Origin: JACKHA01 sp041401985
Lineage (GTDB): Bacteria > Planctomycetota > Phycisphaerae > Phycisphaerales > UBA1924
DNA: 64,000 nucleotides
Direction of reading: 5' to 3'
Assembly (NCBI GenBank): GCA_041401985.1
Contig: JAWKTE010000004.1
Location: forward strand, 172,781-236,780
The notes below the pieces were generated by a model, which was not told where the DNA came from, searched no databases, and was given only the letters and a program-made list of their open reading frames with translations. A program made the position numbers and the translations under genes. Below are positions 8,767 through 16,034 of this stretch, one piece after another (positions within the stretch are counted from its first letter, which is position 1; each line of letters starts with the position of its first letter).

Positions 8767-8939
8767 ACCACGGAGACACGGAGACACGGAGGGAGGCAAG
8801 GAAGGGCTCGCGCAAAGAACCGAGTGAACGCGATGCGAAGGGTGTGTGCTGCGCGCGAGAGGCTGGTCGGCTGTACTGAGGACTCAACTGCCATCACGTC
8901 CCACCTCCGTGTCTCCGTGCCTCCGTGGTTGATCCGCGC
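8767..8939. repeat. Repeat element A2, MITE-like with inverted ends
   Basis: A 173-bp unit with inverted ends at 8768-8791 and 8915-8938, near-identical to those of A1; the internal sequence differs except just inside the left end. It separates resB from ccsA. The resB stop (8894-8896) lies inside it, so the last 13-15 residues of ResB are repeat-encoded. The ccsA start at 8765 is 2 bases outside the left end. Confidence 0.8.
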
Positions 8940-11608
8940 GCGGCCGCCGCCAGCGAGTCCCGGCGGCGGCGCACCAGCCACGGCTTGACGTAGAACGCCC
9001 AGGGGATGCCCAAGGCCATCAGGATGCCGCCGAGGGCGATCACGTGGATGCCGGGGTAGTTGCCGACCTGCAGGATCGTAAAGCGGGCTCGGGGGCGGGG
9101 CAGGAGGCCCTGGTCGGCGAGCGTCTGCGACTCGCGCCAGCCCTCGGCGTCCCAGCCGGCCTGGCTGAACTTGTACTGGTCCGGGTCCAGCCCCGCGGCG
9201 AGGCGGCCGACCAGCCCTGCCACCAGCCCGTGGTCCGCGTGCGTGTTGAACGGGGCCGTCAGCGGGGCGTTGAGTTTGGTGACGTGCTCGAACGCGTCGA
9301 ACGCGGCCCGCCCGCGCTCGTCCACGATCGGCTCGACCCGCACGATCGACTGGTAATCGCGCGGGGCGCCGCGGTGGTCGTACGCCAGCATCTGGAAGTC
9401 GACGAGCCGCACCTGGAAGCCCGGCAGGCGGTGCTGGCGACGCCCGAAGACCAGACGCAGCTGGCGCCCGTCGGGCAGGCGAACTGTCCGCGCCATGTCG
9501 GTGCCGATCTCGAGATACTGCACGAACGGCAGCCACACGACGGTGCGCCAGTCGGACCGGTTCGCGAGCGAGACTTCGACCGCGAGCATGGCCCGCTGGT
9601 GCGTGCCGACCATCTCGCGGTTCTGCTGCATCGGCGGCACGGGCACCGGGCGCTCGAACGGCTCGGCGTGGGCCCAACGATCGGTGACCGCCAGAGTGAC
9701 GGCCTGGACGATCTCGAAGGGTTCGCGGAGGTTGGGGGCGTCGAAGGCGCGAAGGGCGCCGCCGCGCTGGCGGATGACGATGCGTCCGCCGGGGGCTGGT
9801 GTTGGGGCGGCGCCCGGCGGGGCATCGGCGGGTGCGGCTTCGACGATCGTCACCTGGAGTTTGCTCGCGTCGATCAGGCGGATGTCGATGGAGGGGTCGG
9901 CGTCGCGGCGGCCGGACATTGGCGGCGACATCGGGGCGTTCGCGGCCGGGCCGCTGGTTGATTCCGCCTGGTTCTGCTCGACGAGGTCCTGGTTGATCTC
10001 GGGGAAGCGGGCGTAGACCCAGCGGGTGTAGGGCGTGGTGTCGCCGCCGGAGTCGGCCAGGCTCGCGGGCGGCACGACGCGGACCTGCGCGACCGCCGAT
10101 GTTGAGCCGCGGTAGCCCTCGGTCACGATCGGGAAGGGCGGCTCCGGCGAGACGTCGGTGATCTCGAGGCGGAAGCCATCGATCTCGTAGACCTGGCCGG
10201 GGGCGATCGTCCAGACCTGCGGGTCTGCGGTGGCGGCGTTGCCCTGGCCCTCAATCTGTCCCTCGTCTCGGCCCGGCACGCGGACCCACAGGGCGTAGGG
10301 GCCGGGCTGGGGCAGCGGGGCTTCGAGGGTCGGATCGTTCGCGGGAATCCCGCTCTCGCCGACTTCGGCGATCCGGTACTCGATCGCAAACGCCGGCGTC
10401 TCCGCGATCCGGTGGGCCGGCAGCCGCGGCATGAAGAAGAACGGGACGCGCGTGGACTGCTCGGGCGCTTCGGGCAGCACGGCCGCGAGGTCGACCAGGC
10501 GGAGCGGGTTGAGCGTGCCCGACATCAGCGCACCGGATGCCAGCGGATCGGCCCGGACCCAGTCGGTCTCGCGCTCGGCGTAGGACGCGTAGCCGACGAC
10601 GCGGAAGTTGATGTCGGGATCGACCAGCGGCGTGCGCCCGGCCTGCTGACTCCGCGACGACTCAACTCGGAGCGACAGATCGCCGCCATCCGGGGCCGCG
10701 GGCTCGAGCGTGCGTGCGAGGGCGGCCCAGACGCTCTGTCCGGGCGTCGCCTCCACGTTGTAGTCGTTGTAGCGAGGCACGCCGGCGAGGCGGCGCTGCT
10801 CCGGGTCGCGCATCTCCCGGAAACTCAGTTGCTGAACGACAAGCACGGTTTCGACGTTGTCGTAGAAGAACCCGACGGGCGGGCCGGGCGTCGGGTCGCC
10901 GCGTTCGGTCGTGGGGCCCGCCTGGAGGAGCGTGTTGCCCTCGCGCTTCTGGCTGGCGTAGTAGACGCTGCCCAGGGCGATCAGCACGATGCCGGTGTGG
11001 ACCGTGAGGACGCCGAGGTTGACGAACTCGAACGCGATCCGCCGGATGGTCGCAACGACCATGTTGAGCACGAACACGAGCAGCAGGACCCGCATCGGCA
11101 GGGCGGAGTAGAACTCGAGTTCGGTCATCTCGATGCCGGGCAAGCGCCGGAGCGTGGTGGACTGGTAGCGTTCGGCAAAGTCGGCAAAGAGGCGGAAGCC
11201 GGTGGCCTCGCCATCCCCGGTCGGGGCGTGGTACTCGAGCATGGGCCAGGCGAATCGGAGCCACGCCCACGCGGCGACGCCGGCGGCGAGCGAGCCGATG
11301 CCGAGCAGCATGAGGAACCGGGGGGTGCGTGTCAGCGGACGGGTGAGTGCCAGCGTCGGGGCGAGGGCCGCGATGGTGATGCCGCCCACGCCGGCGACGA
11401 ACAGCCCGGCGTACACCAGCCACGTCGGCAGCAGCGCGAGCATGCCGATCGGCACGCTGGCCAAGATGCCGTAGACCACGACGCCCGAGAGCAGGATGAC
11501 GGCGAGCCAGATGGAAGACAGCGCGCGGAGCAGGGCCTTGGCCGGACAGGCCCACGCCGGGAAGAACGCATCGTCCCAGGCTTTCACGCGTTGCCACTTG
11601 AGGCTCAT
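8894..11608 (-). CDS. resB: ResB-type cytochrome c biogenesis protein
   Basis: 904 residues from the ATG at 11608. Working with CcsA, ResB-type proteins hold apocytochrome and deliver haem outside the membrane. Four hydrophobic segments lie in the first 230 residues, including AVILLSGVVVYGILASVPI, FLMLLGIGSLAAGVAAW and the motif VNLGVLTVHTGIVLIALGS. A very large periplasmic domain (about 240-860) follows, and a final helix near IHVIALGGILMALGIPWAFY. The size is well above bacterial ResB (about 450-600) and fits the enlarged planctomycete form. The C-terminal residues GSTTEARRHGGGT are translated from repeat A2, not family sequence. It is transcribed before ccsA. Confidence 0.88.
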   Translation of the reverse strand: MSLKWQRVKAWDDAFFPAWACPAKALLRALSSIWLAVILLSGVVVYGILASVPIGMLALLPTWLVYAGLFVAGVGGITIAALAPTLALTRPLTRTPRFLMLLGIGSLAAGVAAWAWLRFAWPMLEYHAPTGDGEATGFRLFADFAERYQSTTLRRLPGIEMTELEFYSALPMRVLLLVFVLNMVVATIRRIAFEFVNLGVLTVHTGIVLIALGSVYYASQKREGNTLLQAGPTTERGDPTPGPPVGFFYDNVETVLVVQQLSFREMRDPEQRRLAGVPRYNDYNVEATPGQSVWAALARTLEPAAPDGGDLSLRVESSRSQQAGRTPLVDPDINFRVVGYASYAERETDWVRADPLASGALMSGTLNPLRLVDLAAVLPEAPEQSTRVPFFFMPRLPAHRIAETPAFAIEYRIAEVGESGIPANDPTLEAPLPQPGPYALWVRVPGRDEGQIEGQGNAATADPQVWTIAPGQVYEIDGFRLEITDVSPEPPFPIVTEGYRGSTSAVAQVRVVPPASLADSGGDTTPYTRWVYARFPEINQDLVEQNQAESTSGPAANAPMSPPMSGRRDADPSIDIRLIDASKLQVTIVEAAPADAPPGAAPTPAPGGRIVIRQRGGALRAFDAPNLREPFEIVQAVTLAVTDRWAHAEPFERPVPVPPMQQNREMVGTHQRAMLAVEVSLANRSDWRTVVWLPFVQYLEIGTDMARTVRLPDGRQLRLVFGRRQHRLPGFQVRLVDFQMLAYDHRGAPRDYQSIVRVEPIVDERGRAAFDAFEHVTKLNAPLTAPFNTHADHGLVAGLVGRLAAGLDPDQYKFSQAGWDAEGWRESQTLADQGLLPRPRARFTILQVGNYPGIHVIALGGILMALGIPWAFYVKPWLVRRRRDSLAAAARGSTTEARRHGGGT

Positions 11609-11628
11609 GCGGGATCGGTTCGCTTTGG

Positions 11629-11743
11629 CAGAGCCCGACGCGCGAGCGTCGGGGTGGTTCGGGCGGAGCCCGACGCGCGAGCGTCGGGTTGGGTCGGAGG
11701 CGTCTGGCGGGGCGGACCGCGACGCTCGCGCGTCGGGCTCTGA
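11629..11743. repeat. Repeat element B1 (inverted repeat family B)
   Basis: Two direct copies of AGCCCGACGCGCGAGCGTCG at 11632-11690 and one inverted copy ending at 11743 make a palindromic unit of about 115 bp. It lies between resB and the amidohydrolase, close to the resB start. Each copy is also self-complementary (CGACGC...GCGTCG), so the DNA or RNA can form nested hairpins. Confidence 0.75.
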
Positions 11744-11763
11744 TTGGGTGGGGACCCTCCGGA

Positions 11764-13233
11764 TTATTGCTGCGAAACGGGAAGGATTCTTGTGACAATG
11801 GAGATTGGTGGGGCGTCGGTTTCGAGGCCGGCCGCGACGGCGTCGCGGCCCACAAGGCCCGAACGGACCGGCACGGCGAGGATTGCGAGCGGGCTCGACG
11901 TGGCGTCGGCCGAGCCCGACGCCCCGCCGAGACGGAACGCGGTCTCAGCGAGTGCGCTCTCGCCGAGCGCGGACAGGGCGTTGGTAGTGCCCATGCGGAT
12001 CAGGGTGTGCGGGTCGGTCCCATCGCGCTGGAAGAGCAGGCGCATCTCGTCGAGGATCGAGAGGCGCCCGGAGGTTCGGCCGCAGAATCCTCCTTCATCT
12101 GAAGGCCCGACCCCCAGCGTCCGGTCGGTGATGTTGACCACCGAATCGGTGCCGAGGCACACCGGTACGCCGGCATCGAGCATGTCCCGGTAGCGGTGCG
12201 GGCCGAAGTGGCGCTCCGCTCCGAAATAGGCGGATGAGCGCGGGCAATAGACCACGCGCGTGCGGGTCTCGGACAGAATCTCGATGGCCCGGTCCGTCGC
12301 GTCGTTGGCGTGGGCGACCAGGAACGGGCGGCCGGCGTCGGCCGCGGCCCGGAGGATCGGCTCGAGGTGCTCGACCGGGTGGAGGCCCTTGGCGTACTCG
12401 TCCAGCAGGGAGGGGTGCCAGGCGCCGAGGCGTTCGAGGAAGGCCTTCTGGAGGCCGGTGCCGCGGGCGATGAACTCGCGCTCGATGGGCGTTTCGGCGA
12501 GGTGTGTCGAGAGCGGGAGGCTCCGCTCAGCGGCCCATTCGATCGCGCGTTGGTAGGCGTCGCGCTGCGCGCTGTACGGCGCGTGGGGCTGGATGCCGAG
12601 GCGCAGCCGCCCCCGCGCCAGATCCGGGTCGCGCGAACGCATCACGCCCCCCGCCCGCTCCAGATTGGCCTCCATCCGCGGCCCGATCGCGAAGAACTCG
12701 ACGAACGACACGCCGTGGAGCCCGGAGTCGGCCAGCGGCTCGGCGGCGGCCAGCGAAGCCTGCCCGGCGACGACGCCGGCGATGTCCCCCACCGCTACCG
12801 TCCCGCCGGCGATGGCCAGTTCCGCCCCGGCCCGGACCGAGGCCGCGATGGCGTTGGGGTCGGTCAGGCGGCCGTTCAGGATGACGTCGATCCACTCGTT
12901 GAAGGGGCGGGCGGGGTCCCATTCGACGGGCCCGATGTGGGTCAGGTCGAGGTGGGTGTGGGCGTTGACCAGGCCGGGCAGGAGGACGTGGTCGGCAAGG
13001 TCGAGGCGCGTGGCGCGCCTGGCATCGGGATGCGCATCCACCTCTTCCGGGGTGGCGTTTGCCAGCACCTCCAGGCCATCCGGCGACCCGTTATCGACAA
13101 GCAGCGACACCCGCCCGGGGGAGTGGCCGCCGGCGTCCCATGACGCCGCGGCGTCGATCCGCACGAGCCTGGGCGTGCCGGGGGGCATGGGCAGGGCGGG
13201 GCGGCCTGGCGCGTTCGGGGCGCGGTCTTTCAT
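11764..13233 (-). CDS. Amidohydrolase, probable aminodeoxyfutalosine-type deaminase
   Basis: 489 residues from the ATG at 13233. This is a metal-dependent amidohydrolase TIM barrel. NAHTHLD supplies the first metal ligands, QPHAPYS and THLAET the middle histidines, VVYCPRSSAYF a substrate-pocket strand, and LGTDSVVN the catalytic Asp. This arrangement matches the cytosine/adenosine deaminase-like group that includes aminodeoxyfutalosine deaminases of the futalosine menaquinone route. The ubiE/menG gene at 20.5-21.4 kb makes a quinone role attractive, but no other mqn gene is in the window. A less specific guanine- or chlorohydrolase-like deaminase cannot be excluded. It is transcribed away from the OmpA gene. 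Confidence 0.75.
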   Translation of the reverse strand: MKDRAPNAPGRPALPMPPGTPRLVRIDAAASWDAGGHSPGRVSLLVDNGSPDGLEVLANATPEEVDAHPDARRATRLDLADHVLLPGLVNAHTHLDLTHIGPVEWDPARPFNEWIDVILNGRLTDPNAIAASVRAGAELAIAGGTVAVGDIAGVVAGQASLAAAEPLADSGLHGVSFVEFFAIGPRMEANLERAGGVMRSRDPDLARGRLRLGIQPHAPYSAQRDAYQRAIEWAAERSLPLSTHLAETPIEREFIARGTGLQKAFLERLGAWHPSLLDEYAKGLHPVEHLEPILRAAADAGRPFLVAHANDATDRAIEILSETRTRVVYCPRSSAYFGAERHFGPHRYRDMLDAGVPVCLGTDSVVNITDRTLGVGPSDEGGFCGRTSGRLSILDEMRLLFQRDGTDPHTLIRMGTTNALSALGESALAETAFRLGGASGSADATSSPLAILAVPVRSGLVGRDAVAAGLETDAPPISIVTRILPVSQQ

Positions 13234-13435
13234 GCGTGTGGGGAGAACCTGTCGATCTTCCGGTGTGGCTCGACGCGTCGGGGACGATGTTCCCTTGCGC
13301 CCGCGGCGGGTGGTGTCCGGAGCGGGCGTGTGCGTCGGAGTTGCACGATAGGTGGACCCATTGTGGGACGACGGTGGAGCCGTCCGGGTCTGTCTGGCTC
13401 ACCCTTGGCGCAGCGGCGCCCGAACGGAGTTCGAC

Positions 13436-14365
13436 ATGGCACAAGGTGGCAGACGTGGCGGCACGGATGGCCGCGGGACTGGGAGTCGGGGGGCGAGCGG
13501 CTGGCTGAAGCGGCTCGGGCTCGTGGTGGCGGTGTCGGTGGCTGTGACGGGGCTGGGCGTGGGCGGCACGGGCTGCGCCAGCCAGGAGTCGATGGACGAC
13601 CTCCGCCAGACCAACCGCAGCCTGGCAAACCAGTTGGCCCAGACGCGCTCGGAACTGGACGAGATCCGGGCCTCGGCGGCGAGCGACGCGAACTACCGCT
13701 CGGCCGCGGGCAGCACCGTGTCGGAACTCCAGGCCGCGAACATGCGTCTGCAGCGTGAACTCGACGCGGCGAACCAGGCGTACCGCGACCTCGAGAACCG
13801 CATCTCGAGCATCGAGTTCGCGCCGCTCAACCCCGAGACGGATCGGGCCCTGGCGCAACTGGCGGCCCAGTACCCGCAACTGCTGCGATACGACTCGTCG
13901 CGCGGCATGATCCGCTTCGCCAGCGACCTGACGTTCGCCTCCGGGTCGGCGGAGGTCCAGGGCACGGCCCGGGCGAGCCTGCAGGCGCTGGGGAACATCC
14001 TGAACTCCAACGCCGCGATGGGCTACGACGTGATCATCGTCGGGCACACCGATGCGCAGCGTCCGTCGGCCAGCACGCAGCAGCGGCACCCGACGAACAT
14101 GCACCTGTCGTGCCACCGCGCGATCGCTGTGCGCGACGCGCTGGGGTCGCTGGGCGTGGCGGGGCCGAGGATGCAGGCGGCCGGCTGGGGCGAGAACCGA
14201 CCCGTGGCCCCGAACGGGCCAAACGGGAACACGCCGGAGAACCGTCGGGTGGAGATCTACCTGACCAACTCGACGGGCGGGACGTACGCGGGGGTTGGCT
14301 CGACGAGCAACTCGATCGGGATCGACTCGGCGACGCCGCCGGCGCAGATTGATCCGACGAAGTGA
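13436..14365 (+). CDS. OmpA-family peptidoglycan-associated lipoprotein
   Basis: 309 residues from the ATG at 13436, with GGAG 8 bases upstream. The Arg/Gly-rich N-terminus leads into a hydrophobic signal ending in a lipobox-like GGTGCAS. A coiled coil follows (residues about 45-125: heptad-like ANQLAQTRSELDEIRAS), then a C-terminal OmpA domain. The OmpA domain has MIRFASDLTFASGSAEV, VIIVGHTDAQ and the peptidoglycan-binding end GWGENRPVAPN...NRRVEIYL. A Gly/Ser/Thr tail closes it. The protein should tether the outer membrane to murein, consistent with murD in the window. It is followed by a hairpin at 14436-14461 that can stop transcription. Confidence 0.88.
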   Translation: MAQGGRRGGTDGRGTGSRGASGWLKRLGLVVAVSVAVTGLGVGGTGCASQESMDDLRQTNRSLANQLAQTRSELDEIRASAASDANYRSAAGSTVSELQAANMRLQRELDAANQAYRDLENRISSIEFAPLNPETDRALAQLAAQYPQLLRYDSSRGMIRFASDLTFASGSAEVQGTARASLQALGNILNSNAAMGYDVIIVGHTDAQRPSASTQQRHPTNMHLSCHRAIAVRDALGSLGVAGPRMQAAGWGENRPVAPNGPNGNTPENRRVEIYLTNSTGGTYAGVGSTSNSIGIDSATPPAQIDPTK

Positions 14366-14435
14366 GTGCGTGGGGGCGGAGCGACCGATCGCCGGTCGCC
14401 GCTGGCCTCCCGAGGACAATCAAGACCCTCCCTCG

Positions 14436-14467
14436 GCGGGCCCTGCTTCGGCGGGGCCCGCTTGTTC
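14436..14467. terminator. Hairpin terminator shared by convergent genes
   Basis: GCGGGCCC at 14436-14443 pairs with GGGCCCGC at 14454-14461 around a 10-base loop and is followed by TTGTT. It lies between the OmpA gene (+) and the PIN-domain gene (-), so it probably acts on both. Confidence 0.6.
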
Positions 14468-14963
14468 ATTCCGGCCCGTGCGACTCGCCCGCATCCTCGA
14501 GCACCCGCCGGCGAACTGCGGCCGAAACACGGAACCGAATCCTCGAATCAAGCCGATCCAGAAGTGGGGCGACCTGCGGCACAAGGCCTCGGTACTTGGC
14601 GAGAACAAGCACGGCCAGCACGCCACTCGCCTCAAGCCCAAGGCGACGTGCGGCCCGGCGTCCGGCGAGTTCGTCCACGAGCACCAGTTCCGCACCGATC
14701 TGCTTGGCCAACGCCAACGCCTGCGCCTCGCCCTCATCCAGTTCGGCTCGGAGCCGGGAGAGCAGTTGGTCCTCTTTGGGTTTCTCGATCTCGATGAACG
14801 CGTGGTCGGCGAGTCTGAACGGGCCGAGATTCGGCGCATCCCGCCCGAGTTCCCCGGCCACCGCGGGCGGGATCAGCACTGTGCGGTAGATGGACTCGAG
14901 CAATCCAACGAGTTCGAGTGCCGGGAGGGCGCGAAGCGGCGACGTGTCGCTGACGACGATCAT
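14466..14963 (-). CDS. PIN-domain toxin, DUF3368 family
   Basis: 165 residues from the ATG at 14963. A PIN-type ribonuclease fold is indicated by VVSDTSPL (first acidic residue), the central GEAQALALAKQIGAELVLVD and DELAGRRAARRLGL. Together these place the acidic residues that bind metal. DUF3368 proteins are usual partners of UPF0175 proteins, one of which lies 3 bases upstream. The toxin gene follows the antitoxin, as is typical. The C-terminus (VRRRVLEDAGESHGPE) reaches the terminator hairpin. The target RNA is unknown. Confidence 0.85.
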   Translation of the reverse strand: MIVVSDTSPLRALPALELVGLLESIYRTVLIPPAVAGELGRDAPNLGPFRLADHAFIEIEKPKEDQLLSRLRAELDEGEAQALALAKQIGAELVLVDELAGRRAARRLGLEASGVLAVLVLAKYRGLVPQVAPLLDRLDSRIRFRVSAAVRRRVLEDAGESHGPE

Positions 14964-14966
14964 CGG

Positions 14967-15221
14967 TCAGCCGGCTCGCTTCTGCTGATTGGCGATCGAC
15001 TGGCGATCCTGCTCATACTCCTCGAGCGTCGTGCGGTACACCGTCAGCCCTCGCTTGTGCAGTTCGGCTTCGAACGCTGGGCGATCGAGGCCGCAGAGCC
15101 GAGCGGCCGTTGGCTTGGTGAGCCTCCCGGCGTCGAACAGGCGACACGCGAACTCGATCAGGGCGTCGCCCTGCGTGAGCCCGGCCTCGTTCAGGATGTC
15201 GTCGAGGATGACCAGCGTCAT
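14967..15221 (-). CDS. UPF0175 family antitoxin
   Basis: 84 residues from the ATG at 15221. Features of UPF0175 are AACRLFDAGRLT-like helix-turn-helix spacing (FACRLFDAGRLTKPTAARLCG), followed by DRPAFEAELHKRGL and a C-terminal EEYEQDRQS tail that usually contacts the PIN toxin. It should neutralise the downstream toxin and repress the operon. Its start is just 6 bases from a TAGAAT box that overlaps the end of truB, so the transcript may begin at the ATG itself. No ribosome binding site is visible. Confidence 0.85.
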   Translation of the reverse strand: MTLVILDDILNEAGLTQGDALIEFACRLFDAGRLTKPTAARLCGLDRPAFEAELHKRGLTVYRTTLEEYEQDRQSIANQQKRAG

Positions 15222-15227
15222 ACCGAT

Positions 15228-15233
15228 ATTCTA
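15228..15233 (-). promoter_or_regulatory. Probable -10 box of a leaderless toxin-antitoxin promoter
   Basis: TAGAAT on the minus strand includes the truB stop codon TAG. Six bases (ATCGGT) separate it from the antitoxin ATG, which places the expected transcription start at the initiation codon. The ParDE operon at 32.5 kb has the same spacing. Confidence 0.5.
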
Positions 15234-16034
15234 AGCTGGATCGCGCCGATCGGGTGGCCTGGAGGAGTCAAGGTCCGGCACCGCGGACAGGTCCGCCTGT
15301 GACATCGGGTCCGGCACCTCGCCCAGGCACCGGGCCTGGCTGATTGTGAACGGGCCGACCTGGGTGCGTCGGAGGGCGGCGAGCATGCCGCCGGTGTTCA
15401 GGGCCGTGCCCAGGTCGCGGGCGAGGCTGCGGATGTAGGTGCCCTTGCCGCAGGCGATGTCGAGGGTGAGGCGGGGCCAGGCGTAGTCGAGCAGGTCGAT
15501 CGAGTGGACCAGCACCGGGCGCTCCGGCAGGCCGGGGTCGCGCCCCTTCCGGGCGATCTTGTAGGCCCGGCGGCCATCGACCAGGATGGCCGAGTGATCG
15601 GGCGGGCGCTGCATGATCGTGCCGATGAATCGCGGCAGGGCGGCCTCGATGTCGGCGCGGGTCGGCGGCGTGGCGACTTCGACCGGCTGCGGCTCGCGCT
15701 CGGTGTCGTCGCTGAGCGAGGTGTGGGCCAGGTCGATCTGGGCGATGTACCCCTTGCGACCGGCCATCAGCGCGTCGGCCAGGCGCGTGGCCGCCCGACC
15801 GACGAGGATGACGAGCACGCCGGTGGCCATCGGGTCGAGCGTGCCGGCGTGCCCGACCTTGACGCGCTTGGGCGCGCCGCCTCGCCGGAGGCGGGCCTTG
15901 ATCGCGTTGCACACGGCGGTCGAGGTGAGGCCGAGCGGCTTGTCGATGACCAGGATGCCGGTGGGAGACGGAGGCTCGGATGGTGAGCCAGCGGCATCGT
16001 CGTCGTGGATGTCCGGCTGGTTATGGTCGCTCAC
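15231..16034 (-). CDS. truB: tRNA pseudouridine(55) synthase
   Basis: 267 residues starting with GTG (16034), overlapping the stop of the preceding glycosyltransferase gene (GTGA). TruB converts U55 in the T-loop of tRNAs. The catalytic Asp sits in VGHAGTLDPMATGVL. GILVIDKPLGLTS, the Tyr in YIAQIDLAHTS, and RRAYKIARKG plus CGKGTYIRSLARDLG complete the catalytic fold. The N-terminal 25 residues are acidic and variable, and the C-terminus is a short Asp/Arg/Pro tail without a PUA domain. It is co-transcribed with the gene upstream and possibly read into the toxin-antitoxin pair. Confidence 0.95.
   Translation of the reverse strand: MSDHNQPDIHDDDAAGSPSEPPSPTGILVIDKPLGLTSTAVCNAIKARLRRGGAPKRVKVGHAGTLDPMATGVLVILVGRAATRLADALMAGRKGYIAQIDLAHTSLSDDTEREPQPVEVATPPTRADIEAALPRFIGTIMQRPPDHSAILVDGRRAYKIARKGRDPGLPERPVLVHSIDLLDYAWPRLTLDIACGKGTYIRSLARDLGTALNTGGMLAALRRTQVGPFTISQARCLGEVPDPMSQADLSAVPDLDSSRPPDRRDPA

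Noticed and set aside
6826..8939. True composite transposon carrying ccsA
   Set aside because: No transposase and no clear target duplications are visible; kept only as a question.
14436..14461. Hairpin as part of a repeat family
   Set aside because: No second copy is seen and it sits at a convergent gene end with a T-rich tail, so a terminator is simpler.
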